From: CAYNYM01 sp049366815 | GTDB taxonomy: Bacteria; Desulfobacterota; DSM-4660; Desulfatiglandales; HGW-15 | Direction of reading: 5' to 3' | DNA length: 64,000 nt | NCBI GenBank assembly: GCA_049366815.1 | Contig: JBMNCO010000087.1 | Span: forward strand, 1 to 64,000 | Shown: positions 7,453 to 16,893 of the stretch, one piece after another | Numbering within the stretch: the first letter of the stretch is position 1 | Layout of the letters: each line of letters starts with the position of its first letter | Position numbers and translations under genes: made by a program | The notes under the pieces: generated by a model | The model's database searches: none | What the model was told of the DNA's origin: nothing | Seen by the model: the letters and a program-made list of their open reading frames with translations, nothing else

Positions 7453-8483
7453 CTGAGATCCAGGACCTCTCGCGCCTCAACCCTGCGAGATATGTAGCCC
7501 AACTGCACCATGTAATCGATGCTCTCCTGCACACCCTCGGGAGCGATTGCGGTGCTGCACTCGATTCCCTGGGTCAAGGAGTCCAGCACGGTCTTTGTTG
7601 AAACAGTCTCCTTCGCGACCAGGGCGACCGCCTCGGCGGGATATATGCGATTACCCGTCGCATTGAGGGCATCGGCGACGATCCTTGATGCCTCCTGCGG
7701 ATGTGTGTTGATCCAACGGGTCGAGCCCTCGGTGACCTGAACGAGTCGTTTGACGATTTCAGGAGACGCCTGGATGAGTTTCCTGCTCACGACCAGGACG
7801 CTCCCCTGCATGCGGGGCCAGAGGTCCTGGGAGCGCAGGAGGACGCGGAATCCGGCCTCCTGCGCCATCCCGGGATACTGTTCGGGCAACAGGGCCCCGT
7901 CCAACCGACCCATCTTGAGGGCCAGCAGTTGCGCGGGGGGATTCATGCGCCTTACGTTGTTCATGACCCTGCTCCGGTCGAGGTGAAAGGTTTCGATGAC
8001 CTTTTCCAGGATGGCATCTGTGGGGCTGCCCTGGCGGGCACAACCGATCCGGATCCCTTCCTTTTGCAGGTCATGGGGGGAGGCCGTCTTCGTGGGATCG
8101 CCGACCAGCGCATAGCCGTTTTTGTGTGTGCCGGCGACCACCTTCAGCGGCACGCCGCCGTTGGCGTAGGCATTGAGGGCCGGTATCAGACATATGTAGG
8201 CGGCATCGATGTCGCCCCGGGCGAGGCCGGCCGCCAGGGCCATGCCGGTCACATAGCTGTCAAAGGCCCTGATATGAATGCCCTCGGCCTCATACCATCC
8301 CTTGTTCCTGGCCACATGGGCACAGGAGGCATGGGTGTTGAATTCCACGGCCAGCACTATCCCATCTGGTCTTTGCGCTGCATCGCCTGCCTCCCCGTCC
8401 CCCGCAAGGGCCGCTCCCGTGCCGAGTATTCCACACAGTGCCAGGAGAAACATTGTTTCCCACACGCTGCTTTTCTTTTTCAT
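7437..8483 (-). CDS. ABC transporter substrate-binding protein (NMT1/SsuA type)
   Basis: The 348-residue protein begins MKKKSSVWETMFLLALCGILG, a signal peptide with likely cleavage after ALAGDG-type residues. The body matches NMT1/SsuA binding proteins: LAVEFNTHASCAHVARNKGWYEAEG near the N terminus (key parts FNTHA and KGWYEAEG), then GDIDAAYI and GCARQGSPTDAI. The ATG at 8483 was preferred over an upstream reading because it gives a clean signal sequence and an AGGATGG site. It lies 50 bases after the DUF364 gene and overlaps the permease gene. The ligand is unknown. Confidence 0.86.
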   Translation of the reverse strand: MKKKSSVWETMFLLALCGILGTGAALAGDGEAGDAAQRPDGIVLAVEFNTHASCAHVARNKGWYEAEGIHIRAFDSYVTGMALAAGLARGDIDAAYICLIPALNAYANGGVPLKVVAGTHKNGYALVGDPTKTASPHDLQKEGIRIGCARQGSPTDAILEKVIETFHLDRSRVMNNVRRMNPPAQLLALKMGRLDGALLPEQYPGMAQEAGFRVLLRSQDLWPRMQGSVLVVSRKLIQASPEIVKRLVQVTEGSTRWINTHPQEASRIVADALNATGNRIYPAEAVALVAKETVSTKTVLDSLTQGIECSTAIAPEGVQESIDYMVQLGYISRRVEAREVLDLRWLNP

Positions 8484-8533
8484 GGTTGGTTTCCATCCTG
8501 TTTTAACGCCCTTTTCTCTCAAGATCGGTGCCT

Positions 8534-9307
8534 TCAGGCATCCGCCCCGCATGGACAGATGCGTTCCACCCCCATGAGGGCGCTTATCCCCGCAACGGTT
8601 ACGCCGTAGAACAGGTAGGGTTTGTGATATTTCCGGATCAGAGCCCAGATCACATCGAATGTTCCGTTCCCGAGTGTGGTGCCCGTGGCCAGTACCAGGT
8701 CACTCGTTTTGATGAGATCCTCGGTCTCCGTGTAGCCGTCCCGGATCGTGATGCCGTATTTTTGGCCGCCGATGTTTTTCCGATCGCGATCGGTGATCCA
8801 GACATTTTGAGACCCGAAGATGCGCGACAGGGCATCGGCGATAGCGGGATTCAGGCCGATAAGTCCGACCCGGCAATCGCCCCAGGTCTCCTTGATATGC
8901 CGGGCAATATGCCGGGCACAGGTTTCCGGCTCTTCATCCCTGCAGTGGACCGTCCCGCGAACCAGGCCCAGATGCCTGAGCACCGCATTCAAGGCGGCCA
9001 GGTAAATGGCACGATTTTGATTCGTGTCCGCACTCAGATCGAGCACCTCACTGAGAATGCCTTCAAAATTTTGGGGACTGTCCGTAAAGGCGTGTCCGCG
9101 GGCGCCCATGAATCGGGCCTCCAGGATCCTTTCCCGCCCCGCGATGAGCGGATAATCCCGCCTGACGGGGTTCCCGATGGCCTCTTCTGTGGTCAAGGGC
9201 TTGGCAGAGACCGTGACGGCGCTGCCCATTAACCCCTTTTCGCTTACGATCTCACGAAATTTGATTGCAGATGCCCTGATGATGCTGGAATCGACATTCA
9301 CTACCAT
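8534..9307 (-). CDS. DUF364/DUF4213 putative chelation-domain protein
   Basis: The 257-residue protein fits the DUF4213 plus DUF364 pair. The N-terminal half has an enolase-N-like segment (GSAVTVSAKPLTTEEAIGNP, best seen as LTTEEA). The C-terminal half is Rossmann-like with VGLIGLNPAI, VWITDRDRK and DLVLATGTTLGNGTFD. This family is described as a putative heavy-metal chelation domain, mainly in anaerobes. It is the first gene of the importer operon, with an AAAGGAGAG site before ATG 9307. The link to the importer suggests handling of a metal or metal chelate, but this is inference. Confidence 0.8.
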   Translation of the reverse strand: MVVNVDSSIIRASAIKFREIVSEKGLMGSAVTVSAKPLTTEEAIGNPVRRDYPLIAGRERILEARFMGARGHAFTDSPQNFEGILSEVLDLSADTNQNRAIYLAALNAVLRHLGLVRGTVHCRDEEPETCARHIARHIKETWGDCRVGLIGLNPAIADALSRIFGSQNVWITDRDRKNIGGQKYGITIRDGYTETEDLIKTSDLVLATGTTLGNGTFDVIWALIRKYHKPYLFYGVTVAGISALMGVERICPCGADA

Positions 9308-9675
9308 ACTGTTTTCTCTCCTTTGCACGCGGATTTGAGACCCTGCCGGCGATCGATGATCATGGGCCGGATTTTTTGGATGAGACTAATTCATATTGCA
9401 ATATTCCAAATTGGATTATAATGTCAAATCTTTTGTCCACAGGTGTATCATTTATGGATGAGACCAGTCTTGGTTTGTCCTCGGATACGTTGCTTCCCGG
9501 CCGTCAAGCGAGGCAGCGTGGGCACATTTCTATTTCCTATTTGCCTGCCTCGTGGTATATGATAATTCATGTTAAGAGTTCATCGTCCGACACGGGGGAT
9601 CCCCTTCACAAATCAGGGGCTGGATCCCTTTCCCATACTGCCGTTTCAGGACTGCAAGCCCACCAGGAGACGAGC
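9308..9675. other. Divergent intergenic region
   Basis: The spacer separates the DUF364/ABC operon (minus) from the ferredoxin-ASKHA gene (plus). It carries a palindrome and a promoter-like pair described separately. The same frame as the ASKHA gene is open upstream to 9376, but the extra 100 codons look unlike protein and lack a ribosome site. Confidence 0.5.
9393..9422 (+). promoter_or_regulatory. Candidate promoter with overlapping palindrome
   Basis: TATAAT lies at 9417-9422, and a -35-like TTGCAA at 9396-9401 leaves a rather short 15-base spacer. The -35 is embedded in a perfect 12-base palindrome, ATATTGCAATAT (9393-9404), which could be an operator. It would serve the ferredoxin-ASKHA gene with a leader of about 245 bases. 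Confidence 0.4.
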
Positions 9676-11592
9676 ATGACCACGTACCGGGTTACTTTTT
9701 TGCCTGATAAAAGGTCTGTTGAAACTGATGAGGGTGCCACCATAGCACAGGCGGCCCAGCGGGCCGACATCTTTATCAACAACCTTTGTGGGGGTGAAGG
9801 CGTTTGCGGTGAGTGTCGTGTTCGGGTTATAAAAGGTAAGATTGAATGCGACGAAAAGGCCTCCGCCTTTTTCTCCGAGGAGGAAATCGCCGAGGGGTTT
9901 GTCTTGGCCTGCCAGACGGAGATACACGACCATCTCGATGTGGAGGTTCCACCGGAATCGCGGCTTGAGGAAGAGCAGATCATGATCGGCGAGGCGGTCG
10001 AGGAGGAGGCCGGGGAGAGTGAACCCGCCGGCCGAAAGGGCCCTGAGATCTCGTTTTTCCCCTTAAAGCCCCTGGTGAGAAAGGTCTACCTCGAACTGCC
10101 ACCGCCCACCCTCGACGACAACATCACGGACATCGAACGCGTTTCCCGCGAATTGAGGCGCAAGCTCGGATGGCATTCCTACGATATTTCGCTCTATTGT
10201 CTGCAGCATCTTTCAGACAGACTGAGAGATCACGACTGGAAGGTGACGGCCACCGTCGTCAAAGACAGTGACCGATATCGGATCCAGCGGATCGAGCCCC
10301 TTGACACCACGAACAAAAACTTTGGAATCGCCGTTGATGTAGGGACCACGACAGTCGTCGCCCAGTTGATTGATCTGCGCACCGGGAAGATCCGGGGCGT
10401 GGACGGCACCCATAACATGCAGTCCCAATATGGAGAGGACGTCATATCCAGGATGATCGTCGCCTGCAAGAGGGACGGACTTCCCCCTCTGCAGGAGGCC
10501 ATTGTCAGGAACATCAACCAGTTGATAGAGAATCTCACCCGCAGAAACGGCCTTTTGCCGGAGGATATCGACGCCGTGGTGGCTGCGGGCAACACCACCA
10601 TGAGCCACTTCCTGCTGGGCCTGACGCCCTGCTCCATCAGGCTGGAACCCTATGTTCCCACAGCCGACATCTACCCGCAGATCCCGGCCGGTGATATAGG
10701 TATCCGCATCCATCCAATGGGCATCCTGGAGACCCTGCCGAGCGTCGCGTCTTATGTGGGTGGGGACATCGTGGCCGGCGTGATGTCCTGCGGGATTGCG
10801 GAACAATCCGGCGTGCAGGGGTTGATCGATATCGGAACCAATGGAGAAATCGCCATAGGAAACAACGAATGGCTTGTCTGCTGTTCCGCCTCGGCCGGAC
10901 CCTCTTTCGAGGGGGGCGGAACCCGCTGCGGGATGCGTGCCACCCGGGGTGCCATCGAAAGGGTGGAGATAAGAAATGGAAAAGTGCATTATCAGACCAT
11001 TGGAGGGGCCAGGCCCAGGGGAATCTGCGGGTCCGGCCTGATCGACTGTATCTACGAACTGGTCAAGGGCGGCCTGATCGGGGCTATGGGAAAATTCAAT
11101 CGGGACCTGAAGGACCCCCGCTTGACCTTTGACGGGGATGTGCCCCAGTACGTCATTGCCTGGCCGGAGGAGAGCGAGACAGGCAGGCCCATCGTGTTCA
11201 CCGAATCGGATATCGACAACCTGATAAAGTCCAAGGGGTCTGTGTTTGCAGCCATCAAATCCCTGGTGGATTATATCGGCCTTACGCTTGACCAACTGGA
11301 GACTTTCTATGTGGCGGGGGGCTTCGGCAATTATCTGAATATTGCCAAGGCGATCGCCATCGGACTTCTGCCGGATATACCACAGGAAAAGATCCGCTTC
11401 ATCGGAAACAGTTCCCTCGCGGGGGCTCGGTGGGCCCTGGTCTCAGAGGCGGCCTTTGAGAAATGCCTCAGTATATCGCGGTCTATGACCAACGTGGAAC
11501 TCTCCAATTATCAGCCTTATATGGATGAGTACATTGCCGCCCTGTTCCTTCCCCATACGGATCGGAGGCTTTTCCCTTCCGTGGACTATTGA
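9676..11592 (+). CDS. 2Fe-2S ferredoxin/ASKHA corrinoid-activation (RACE-type) protein, DUF4445
   Basis: The 638-residue protein starts at an ATG with an AGGAGA site. The N-terminal ferredoxin domain has Cys38, Cys44, Cys47 and Cys79 (CGGEGVCGEC...ACQ), a plant-type 2Fe-2S ligand set. After a linker comes the ASKHA ATPase domain with AVDVGTTTVVAQL, AAGNTTMSHFLLG, GIDGTNGE-like IDIGTNGEI and VAGGFGNYL. Proteins of this build (RamA/RACE relatives) use ATP to re-reduce inactive Co(II) corrinoids of methyltransferases. No corrinoid protein or methyltransferase is visible nearby, so the partner must be elsewhere. It stands divergent to the DUF364/ABC operon. Confidence 0.88.
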   Translation: MTTYRVTFLPDKRSVETDEGATIAQAAQRADIFINNLCGGEGVCGECRVRVIKGKIECDEKASAFFSEEEIAEGFVLACQTEIHDHLDVEVPPESRLEEEQIMIGEAVEEEAGESEPAGRKGPEISFFPLKPLVRKVYLELPPPTLDDNITDIERVSRELRRKLGWHSYDISLYCLQHLSDRLRDHDWKVTATVVKDSDRYRIQRIEPLDTTNKNFGIAVDVGTTTVVAQLIDLRTGKIRGVDGTHNMQSQYGEDVISRMIVACKRDGLPPLQEAIVRNINQLIENLTRRNGLLPEDIDAVVAAGNTTMSHFLLGLTPCSIRLEPYVPTADIYPQIPAGDIGIRIHPMGILETLPSVASYVGGDIVAGVMSCGIAEQSGVQGLIDIGTNGEIAIGNNEWLVCCSASAGPSFEGGGTRCGMRATRGAIERVEIRNGKVHYQTIGGARPRGICGSGLIDCIYELVKGGLIGAMGKFNRDLKDPRLTFDGDVPQYVIAWPEESETGRPIVFTESDIDNLIKSKGSVFAAIKSLVDYIGLTLDQLETFYVAGGFGNYLNIAKAIAIGLLPDIPQEKIRFIGNSSLAGARWALVSEAAFEKCLSISRSMTNVELSNYQPYMDEYIAALFLPHTDRRLFPSVDY

Positions 11593-11625
11593 TCGGCAAG
11601 AGGCCGACCTCCCGGCGTGTGTGTC

Positions 11626-11669
11626 AACCCGGCTCAGGCATGTCCGGTCAGGATGATGCCGGTTTTTTC
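11626..11669 (+). terminator. Probable intrinsic terminator
   Basis: AACCCGGC and GCCGGTT can pair with one bulged C, and six T follow (GCCGGTTTTTT). It sits 34 bases after the ASKHA stop. The loop is long, so confidence is moderate. Confidence 0.5.
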
Positions 11670-11798
11670 GTTGACAAATCAGCGGGTAATGGATTATTAA
11701 CTTTTTGAAATATCAAGTTATAATAACCTTCAGCCATAAATGTCCGCCATGTCAGTGCGCTTTGCCTCCCGGCCAATTCTCTGATTGGAAACGTTAGG

Positions 11799-12425
11799 AT
11801 GACGAACACAAAGACTTTGTACCTGTACATTTTTATGCTCTTTTTTATCGGGATGTGTCTCGGTCAGAACAGGGCCGCCGAGGCCCAGGAACCCAAGAAA
11901 ATCCTGAGTATTGAGGCCTATGACATGCTCAATACCGTCCCGGATACCTATCTCATAGATGTCAGAACACGCGCCGAATATCAGTTTGTCGGGCATCCTG
12001 TCCGGGCCTATCTCTTTCCCTATATGTTTTTGACCAACCAATTTGTAAAGGAAAACGGCAAATCCGGGTATCAGGTCGGGCAGAAGAACAAGGAATTCAT
12101 CGCCGAGGTCAGCAAGGCATTCAAGAAGACGGACAACCTGTTGGTCATATGCCGGGACGGAGCGAGAAGCGCCCTGGCCGCCAAGGATCTCCTCCAAGCC
12201 GGGTTCAAAAAGGTCTTTGACGTGGAGGACGGTTTTGAAGGTGCGGAATTCCCCACATTTCAAGACGCGAATCAACACAAATTTTATCGGCAGCTTGCCA
12301 AAAGCAACAACATTTACGGATTCGGCCACAGACGTTACTATGGCTGGCAGTGGTGGGGTATTGCGTGGACCTACGAGATGGACTCCAAGTACATCTATCC
12401 GCCGGATCTGAGTGAGTCCAAGTAA
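11799..12425 (+). CDS. Exported rhodanese-domain protein
   Basis: This 208-residue protein has an N-terminal hydrophobic segment (YLYIFMLFFIGMCLG), so it is exported or membrane-anchored. The rhodanese fold follows: YLIDVRTRAEYQFVGHP, then the active-site loop ICRDGARS with Cys118, and FKKVFDVEDGFEG. A Trp/Tyr-rich tail (YYGWQWWGIAW) lies after the domain and is also seen in other single-domain rhodaneses linked to periplasmic sulfur work. It could move sulfane sulfur or act as a thiol-redox protein; the donor is unknown. A 61-codon gene follows after 20 bases. Confidence 0.85.
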   Translation: MTNTKTLYLYIFMLFFIGMCLGQNRAAEAQEPKKILSIEAYDMLNTVPDTYLIDVRTRAEYQFVGHPVRAYLFPYMFLTNQFVKENGKSGYQVGQKNKEFIAEVSKAFKKTDNLLVICRDGARSALAAKDLLQAGFKKVFDVEDGFEGAEFPTFQDANQHKFYRQLAKSNNIYGFGHRRYYGWQWWGIAWTYEMDSKYIYPPDLSESK

Positions 12426-12445
12426 CATTTGAAGGGAAAAATGCC

Positions 12446-12631
12446 ATGGAATCCGAAGAGCTTGTTCGACTCATGGAACTGGTGGAGGCAAAGGGCATCG
12501 GGTGGGATAAGGTGGAGGAAAAAACAAAGGTCTCCCATGACCTCTTGAACCTCTATGCGCGATCGGGCCCGGTTCCGGTTACGATCATCAATTCTCTCAA
12601 AAAACTGCTGGAAGAGAATCCGATGCAGTAA
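12446..12631 (+). CDS. Small conserved-looking helical protein, function unknown
   Basis: This 61-residue product (MESEELVRLMELVEAKGI start) is charged and mostly helical. Its layout resembles a short HTH (WDKVEEKTKVSHDLLNLYARSG, with a VSHDLLNLY recognition-like part), but no family is recognised. It has a GAAGGGA ribosome site and follows the rhodanese gene by 20 bases, so it is probably co-transcribed. It ends 19 bases before the convergent Nudix gene. Confidence 0.5.
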   Translation: MESEELVRLMELVEAKGIGWDKVEEKTKVSHDLLNLYARSGPVPVTIINSLKKLLEENPMQ

Positions 12632-12650
12632 GCGGGATTCCGGGCACGCG

Positions 12651-13196
12651 TCATGGGGTCGGTGTCCTGAGGGGCCGGTCGAAAAAGCCCATTATGGAGA
12701 GACCGATCAAAGTTTTTCCGTCCAGTATGGCGCCTTCCCTGATCAGGGCCTTTGCCCGTTCCATACTCACCCTCTCGACGGTGGCAATCTCCCTTTCGTC
12801 GATTTGATCCCGGACCCTCTTCAGGTTGTGACCCGCATAGATGTGAATCAATTCGTTGGAGTACCCGATGGCCGGGGCGTAGGTGTAAATCCAGTTGATC
12901 CTTTCGGCCGCATACCCTGTCTCTTCAAGCAATTCCCTTTTTATACACGCCTCCGGTCCTTCGCCCGGATCGACTTTCCCGGCCGGTATTTCCAGGGTTT
13001 CCCTGCCGAGTGCATACCTGTACTGCCGAACCATAAGGATTTCCCGCTCTGAGACAAAGGGCAGAACGGCACAGGCCTCAGGATGATCGATCTTAATCCT
13101 TTTGCTGACGCTTCCGTCTCTCAGCCGGACCTCGTCAAGGGCGGCGGAAAAACTACGGGTGTTGATTGTCGCGAGCGTTTGTATTTTTTTCTCCAT
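12651..13196 (-). CDS. Nudix hydrolase, ADP-ribose pyrophosphatase-like
   Basis: A full Nudix box spans residues 73-95 (G-x5-E-x7-R-E-L-x-E-E-x-G: GKVDPGEG...RELLEETGY). The upstream VRQYRYALGRETLEIPAG stretch is typical of ADP-ribose/sugar-nucleotide pyrophosphatases (NudF type). The protein is 181 residues, normal for the family. Its start lies 44 bases inside the end of dnaE, so it is probably translationally coupled to it. A later start is possible. Confidence 0.9.
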   Translation of the reverse strand: MEKKIQTLATINTRSFSAALDEVRLRDGSVSKRIKIDHPEACAVLPFVSEREILMVRQYRYALGRETLEIPAGKVDPGEGPEACIKRELLEETGYAAERINWIYTYAPAIGYSNELIHIYAGHNLKRVRDQIDEREIATVERVSMERAKALIREGAILDGKTLIGLSIMGFFDRPLRTPTP

Positions 13197-16100
13197 ACCT
13201 GCATATCACCTTTTGACCGATTACGGCCTCCATTTCGCTGATCATTTCATGACAGGGCGAGACCCGGTAGTTGGCATGGGCCGATATAACGACCGCCTTT
13301 CCCTGACCGGAATCCACCCTGAAAAAAACCGACGATTCACCGGGATACCGGAAGAGGATCTCCTTGATTTCTTCGAGCCGCTCTCTGTCGAGAACCTCCT
13401 GTTGGAGAGGGAGCTCGACGACCCTGATCAAACCCTGCCGCGCCTTTTCCAGGGAAAGGATCTGCTGGGCAATGACCTTTACCGCGCTTTCTTCAACTTC
13501 GGCCGTGCCGCGGATGAGGAGTGGCTCCTCACTCTTCAGGAGGGGAGAGTACTGGTTGAAGGCCTCAGGGAAAACGACCACTTCGATGGACCCGGTGGAA
13601 TCCTCAAGGTTGAGAATGGCCATCTTGTCTCCCTTCTTTGTCCTCTTGATCTTGATGGCCTCTATCAGTCCCGCCACATCCACTGTGGTCTTGTCCTTCA
13701 GATTAGACAGATCCTGTATGGAACCGGTGGTCAGTCGCTCAATCTCCCCGGAGAATCTTTCAAGGGGGTGGCCGGTGATATAGAAGCCCAACGCCTCCTT
13801 TTCTCTCCGGAGCCGTTCCTTTTCATCCCAGGGGTCCACCTCCGGCAGGTCCAATGTGCCGAAGGCCGCCAGACTGTCTCCGCCCAGCGACGCGAATATG
13901 TTGAGTTGATTAGTGTCGTGATTTGCGCCACAGACCTTGATCACATCATCCAGGGAGGCGAAAAGCCTGGCCCGCTCAACTGCGGTGAAATCAAAGGCTC
14001 CGCACTGGATCAGACCCTCCAGGACGCGGCGATTGACCTTGGATCCGTCGATACGTCGGCAGAAATCCATCAGATCCCTGTAGGGGCCGCCCTGGTCCCG
14101 TTCCTGGATCAGGAACTCCACGGCCTTATGCCCGACGTTCTTGACCGCCGCCAGGCCGAAACGAATGCGATCGCCTACCACCGCGAAATCCGCCTGGCTT
14201 TCGTTCAGGTCCGGCTGGAGGATCTGAATTCCCATCTCTCTGCACTCTGCAATGTTCTTGATCGTCTTGTCCGGGTTACCCATATCCTGGGTGAGGAGCG
14301 CGGCCATGAATTCTACGGGGTAGTGGGCCTTCAGATAGGCTGTTTGATAGGCGATAAGGGCGTAGGCCGCGGAGTGGGATTTGTTGAATCCGTATCCTCC
14401 AAACTTGTCGATCAAGTCAAAGAGGGTCTCAGACGCTTTTGTATCCACCCCATTCGCACCAGCCCCTTCGATAAAGCGGGCCCGGTGTTTCGCCATGACC
14501 TCGGGTTTCTTTTTCCCGATGGCCTTCCGGAGTTCGTCGGCCTCGGCCAGGGAATAATTGGCCAGGAGTTGCCCGATTTTCATGACCTGTTCCTGGTAGA
14601 GGATGACGCCGTAGGTCTCCTTCAGGATGGGTTCGAGCTGTGGGAGCGTGTATTTGATCTTTGTCTTGCCGTGTTTTCCGGCGATGAAATCCTCAACCAT
14701 GTTACTCCCGAGGGGGCCGGGCCGGTAAAGGGCCACCAACGCCACCATGTCCTCGAAGACCTCGGGTTTGAGCCTCCGGAGGAGTTCTTTCATGCCGGAG
14801 CTTTCCAATTGGAAGACCCCGGTTGTCCTTCCCTCGCTGCAGAGTCTGTAGGTCTCTGCGTCGTCAAGGGGGAGTTTGTCGACATCGATACGGACCTTTT
14901 GATTCTTTTCAATGAGCTGAAGGGCCTGTCTGATGACCGTGAGGGTCTTGAGCCCGAGAAAGTCGAACTTGATCAGTCCCAGCTTTTCAATCTGGTCCAT
15001 GGTGAACTGGGTCATGATTTCGTTGTTTGAACCCTTGTACAGGGGGAGATACTCCACGAGGGGCCGATCGGAAATAACGACCCCTGAGGCATGGGTCGAG
15101 GCGTGCCTGGAAAGCCCCTCCAGGGAACGGGCGATCTTGAGGAGTTTTTGCTGGTGGGCCTCGCCCTGCTCCAGTTTTTTGAGTTCCGGCTCTTCCAGCA
15201 TGGCCTTTTCAAGGCTCACCCCGGGGCCGGCGGGGACCAGCTTGGCGATCTTGTCCACTTCGCCATAGGGAATGTTCAGGGTTCGCCCCACGTCCCGGAT
15301 GACGCCCCGGGCCTTCATGGTTCCGAAGGTGATGATTTGGCCCACACTGTCGCGGCCATACTTGTCCGCCACATAACGGATGACCTCGTCTCTGCCGTTG
15401 ATGCAGAAGTCGATATCAATATCAGGCATGCTGATGCGTTGTGGATTCAGAAATCGCTCAAAGATGAGCCCGTATTTGAGCGGATCAATATTGGTGATGG
15501 TCAGACAGTAGGCCACAAGGGATCCGGCGGCGGAACCTCGCCCGGGCCCGACCGGGATGTCGGAGCGGCGTGCATAATCGATGAAGTCGGCCACGATCAG
15601 AAAGTAGCCGGCAAATCCGATGTTGATGATGACATCCAGTTCATAGGCCAGCCGCTCCCTGTATTCCTTTCTCAATTCAGGGGGCAGGTCTCCTTCTTCC
15701 GATTCCTTTTGGGCCAGTCTTTTTTCAAGCCCCCTCTGGGCCTCCTGTGTGAGCATCTCATTAAGGCTGACACCTCCGGGAACCTGAAAAACGGGGTACT
15801 TGTAGTTCCCGAATTCCATCTCGTAGTGACAACGACGGGCGGCATCCCTTGTGTTGTCGAGGGCCTCCGAGAAATCTTCATCCCCGAGGGATGCCGTCAT
15901 CTCGTCCCTTGACTTGAAATAGAATTCATCCATGGAGAACTTGAGGCGGTTTGGGTCATCGATCGTCTTGCCCGTCTGAATGCACAGGAGGGCGTCGTGC
16001 GCCTCTGCATCGTCCCTGTTGAGATAATGGCAGTCGTTCGTGGCGACCAGGGGGATCGAAAGTTCCCTGGAGAATTCCTTGAGTGTACGGTTGACGGCGT

Positions 16101-16665
16101 GTTGCTCCGGCAGCTTGTTTGCCTGTACTTCAAGGTAGAAGCGGTCCTTATCGAAAATGGAGGCCAGTTCGCTGGCCTTTTCCCTGGCCTCATCGATCCG
16201 GCCGGTGTTGATGAGATAGGGCACATGCCCCTTGAGGCAGGCCGACAGGGCCATGAGACCTCTATTGTATTTTCTGAGCGATTCCATATCCACCCGGGGG
16301 TGGTAATAAAAACCCTCCAGGTGGCCCAGGGTGACCAGATAGCTGAGGTTTTTATACCCTTCGGCGTCCATCACGAGCAGGACCAGATGATAGGCGTTAG
16401 GCCCCCCGCCCGGCGGATTTCCCCGATCACGTCGGTTTCCCGGGGCCACATAGACTTCGCACCCAAGGACCGGTTTGATGCCTGTTTTGGCGGCCTCCGT
16501 AAAGAGCTGAACGGCACCGAAAATATTGCCATGGTCCGTTATGGTTACCGCCTCCATACCCAACTGAGCGGATTTCTTGAGCAACTGCTTGATTGTGATG
16601 GCGCCGTCAAGAAGGCTGTATTCGGTATGTACATGAAGGTGGACAAAGGATGAATGGGATGTCAC
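13153..16665 (-). CDS. dnaE: DNA polymerase III subunit alpha
   Basis: The 1170-residue protein has the full DnaE build. The N-terminal PHP domain (FVHLHVHTEYSLLDGA, ITDHGNIFGA) leads into the C-family polymerase core with GRGSAAGSLVAYCL and the catalytic-Asp strand PDIDIDFCINGRDEVI. A fingers/HhH region (GGYGFNKSHSAAYA) and a C-terminal OB fold (VDVAGLIEAIKIKRTKKGDKM start) follow. It is the replicative polymerase, working with the beta clamp. Translation begins at GTG 16665. It is divergent from the kinase-like gene at 16894. Confidence 0.97.
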   Translation of the reverse strand: MTSHSSFVHLHVHTEYSLLDGAITIKQLLKKSAQLGMEAVTITDHGNIFGAVQLFTEAAKTGIKPVLGCEVYVAPGNRRDRGNPPGGGPNAYHLVLLVMDAEGYKNLSYLVTLGHLEGFYYHPRVDMESLRKYNRGLMALSACLKGHVPYLINTGRIDEAREKASELASIFDKDRFYLEVQANKLPEQHAVNRTLKEFSRELSIPLVATNDCHYLNRDDAEAHDALLCIQTGKTIDDPNRLKFSMDEFYFKSRDEMTASLGDEDFSEALDNTRDAARRCHYEMEFGNYKYPVFQVPGGVSLNEMLTQEAQRGLEKRLAQKESEEGDLPPELRKEYRERLAYELDVIINIGFAGYFLIVADFIDYARRSDIPVGPGRGSAAGSLVAYCLTITNIDPLKYGLIFERFLNPQRISMPDIDIDFCINGRDEVIRYVADKYGRDSVGQIITFGTMKARGVIRDVGRTLNIPYGEVDKIAKLVPAGPGVSLEKAMLEEPELKKLEQGEAHQQKLLKIARSLEGLSRHASTHASGVVISDRPLVEYLPLYKGSNNEIMTQFTMDQIEKLGLIKFDFLGLKTLTVIRQALQLIEKNQKVRIDVDKLPLDDAETYRLCSEGRTTGVFQLESSGMKELLRRLKPEVFEDMVALVALYRPGPLGSNMVEDFIAGKHGKTKIKYTLPQLEPILKETYGVILYQEQVMKIGQLLANYSLAEADELRKAIGKKKPEVMAKHRARFIEGAGANGVDTKASETLFDLIDKFGGYGFNKSHSAAYALIAYQTAYLKAHYPVEFMAALLTQDMGNPDKTIKNIAECREMGIQILQPDLNESQADFAVVGDRIRFGLAAVKNVGHKAVEFLIQERDQGGPYRDLMDFCRRIDGSKVNRRVLEGLIQCGAFDFTAVERARLFASLDDVIKVCGANHDTNQLNIFASLGGDSLAAFGTLDLPEVDPWDEKERLRREKEALGFYITGHPLERFSGEIERLTTGSIQDLSNLKDKTTVDVAGLIEAIKIKRTKKGDKMAILNLEDSTGSIEVVVFPEAFNQYSPLLKSEEPLLIRGTAEVEESAVKVIAQQILSLEKARQGLIRVVELPLQQEVLDRERLEEIKEILFRYPGESSVFFRVDSGQGKAVVISAHANYRVSPCHEMISEMEAVIGQKVICRYGEKNTNARDNQHP

Positions 16666-16893
16666 GATTTTACCTGAAAAATATGGCCTCCTGGGACTGT
16701 CTCAAGAGGTGGATTTTGATTTCTGTGTTGTCCGGCAAGGAGAAATTATGATACGTTATAAACCAATCATCAATCAAGTCCATTTTAGTGGAGCCAAAAA
16801 GGAAGGACGCCCTCTCCCCTTCCTCACCGACTTTCGAGCATTCGCCGTCGATCTCTTATCTCTCTAAGACACCATCACAACCGTAAGGACGCA

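Noticed and set aside
7701..8609. 302-codon plus-strand frame
   Set aside because: Antisense shadow of the substrate-binding-protein gene, with no recognisable protein features.
10213..11295. 360-codon minus-strand frame
   Set aside because: Antisense shadow of the ferredoxin-ASKHA gene.
13102..15030. 642-codon plus-strand frame
   Set aside because: Opposite-strand shadow of dnaE; no domain is readable and the composition is typical of an antisense frame.
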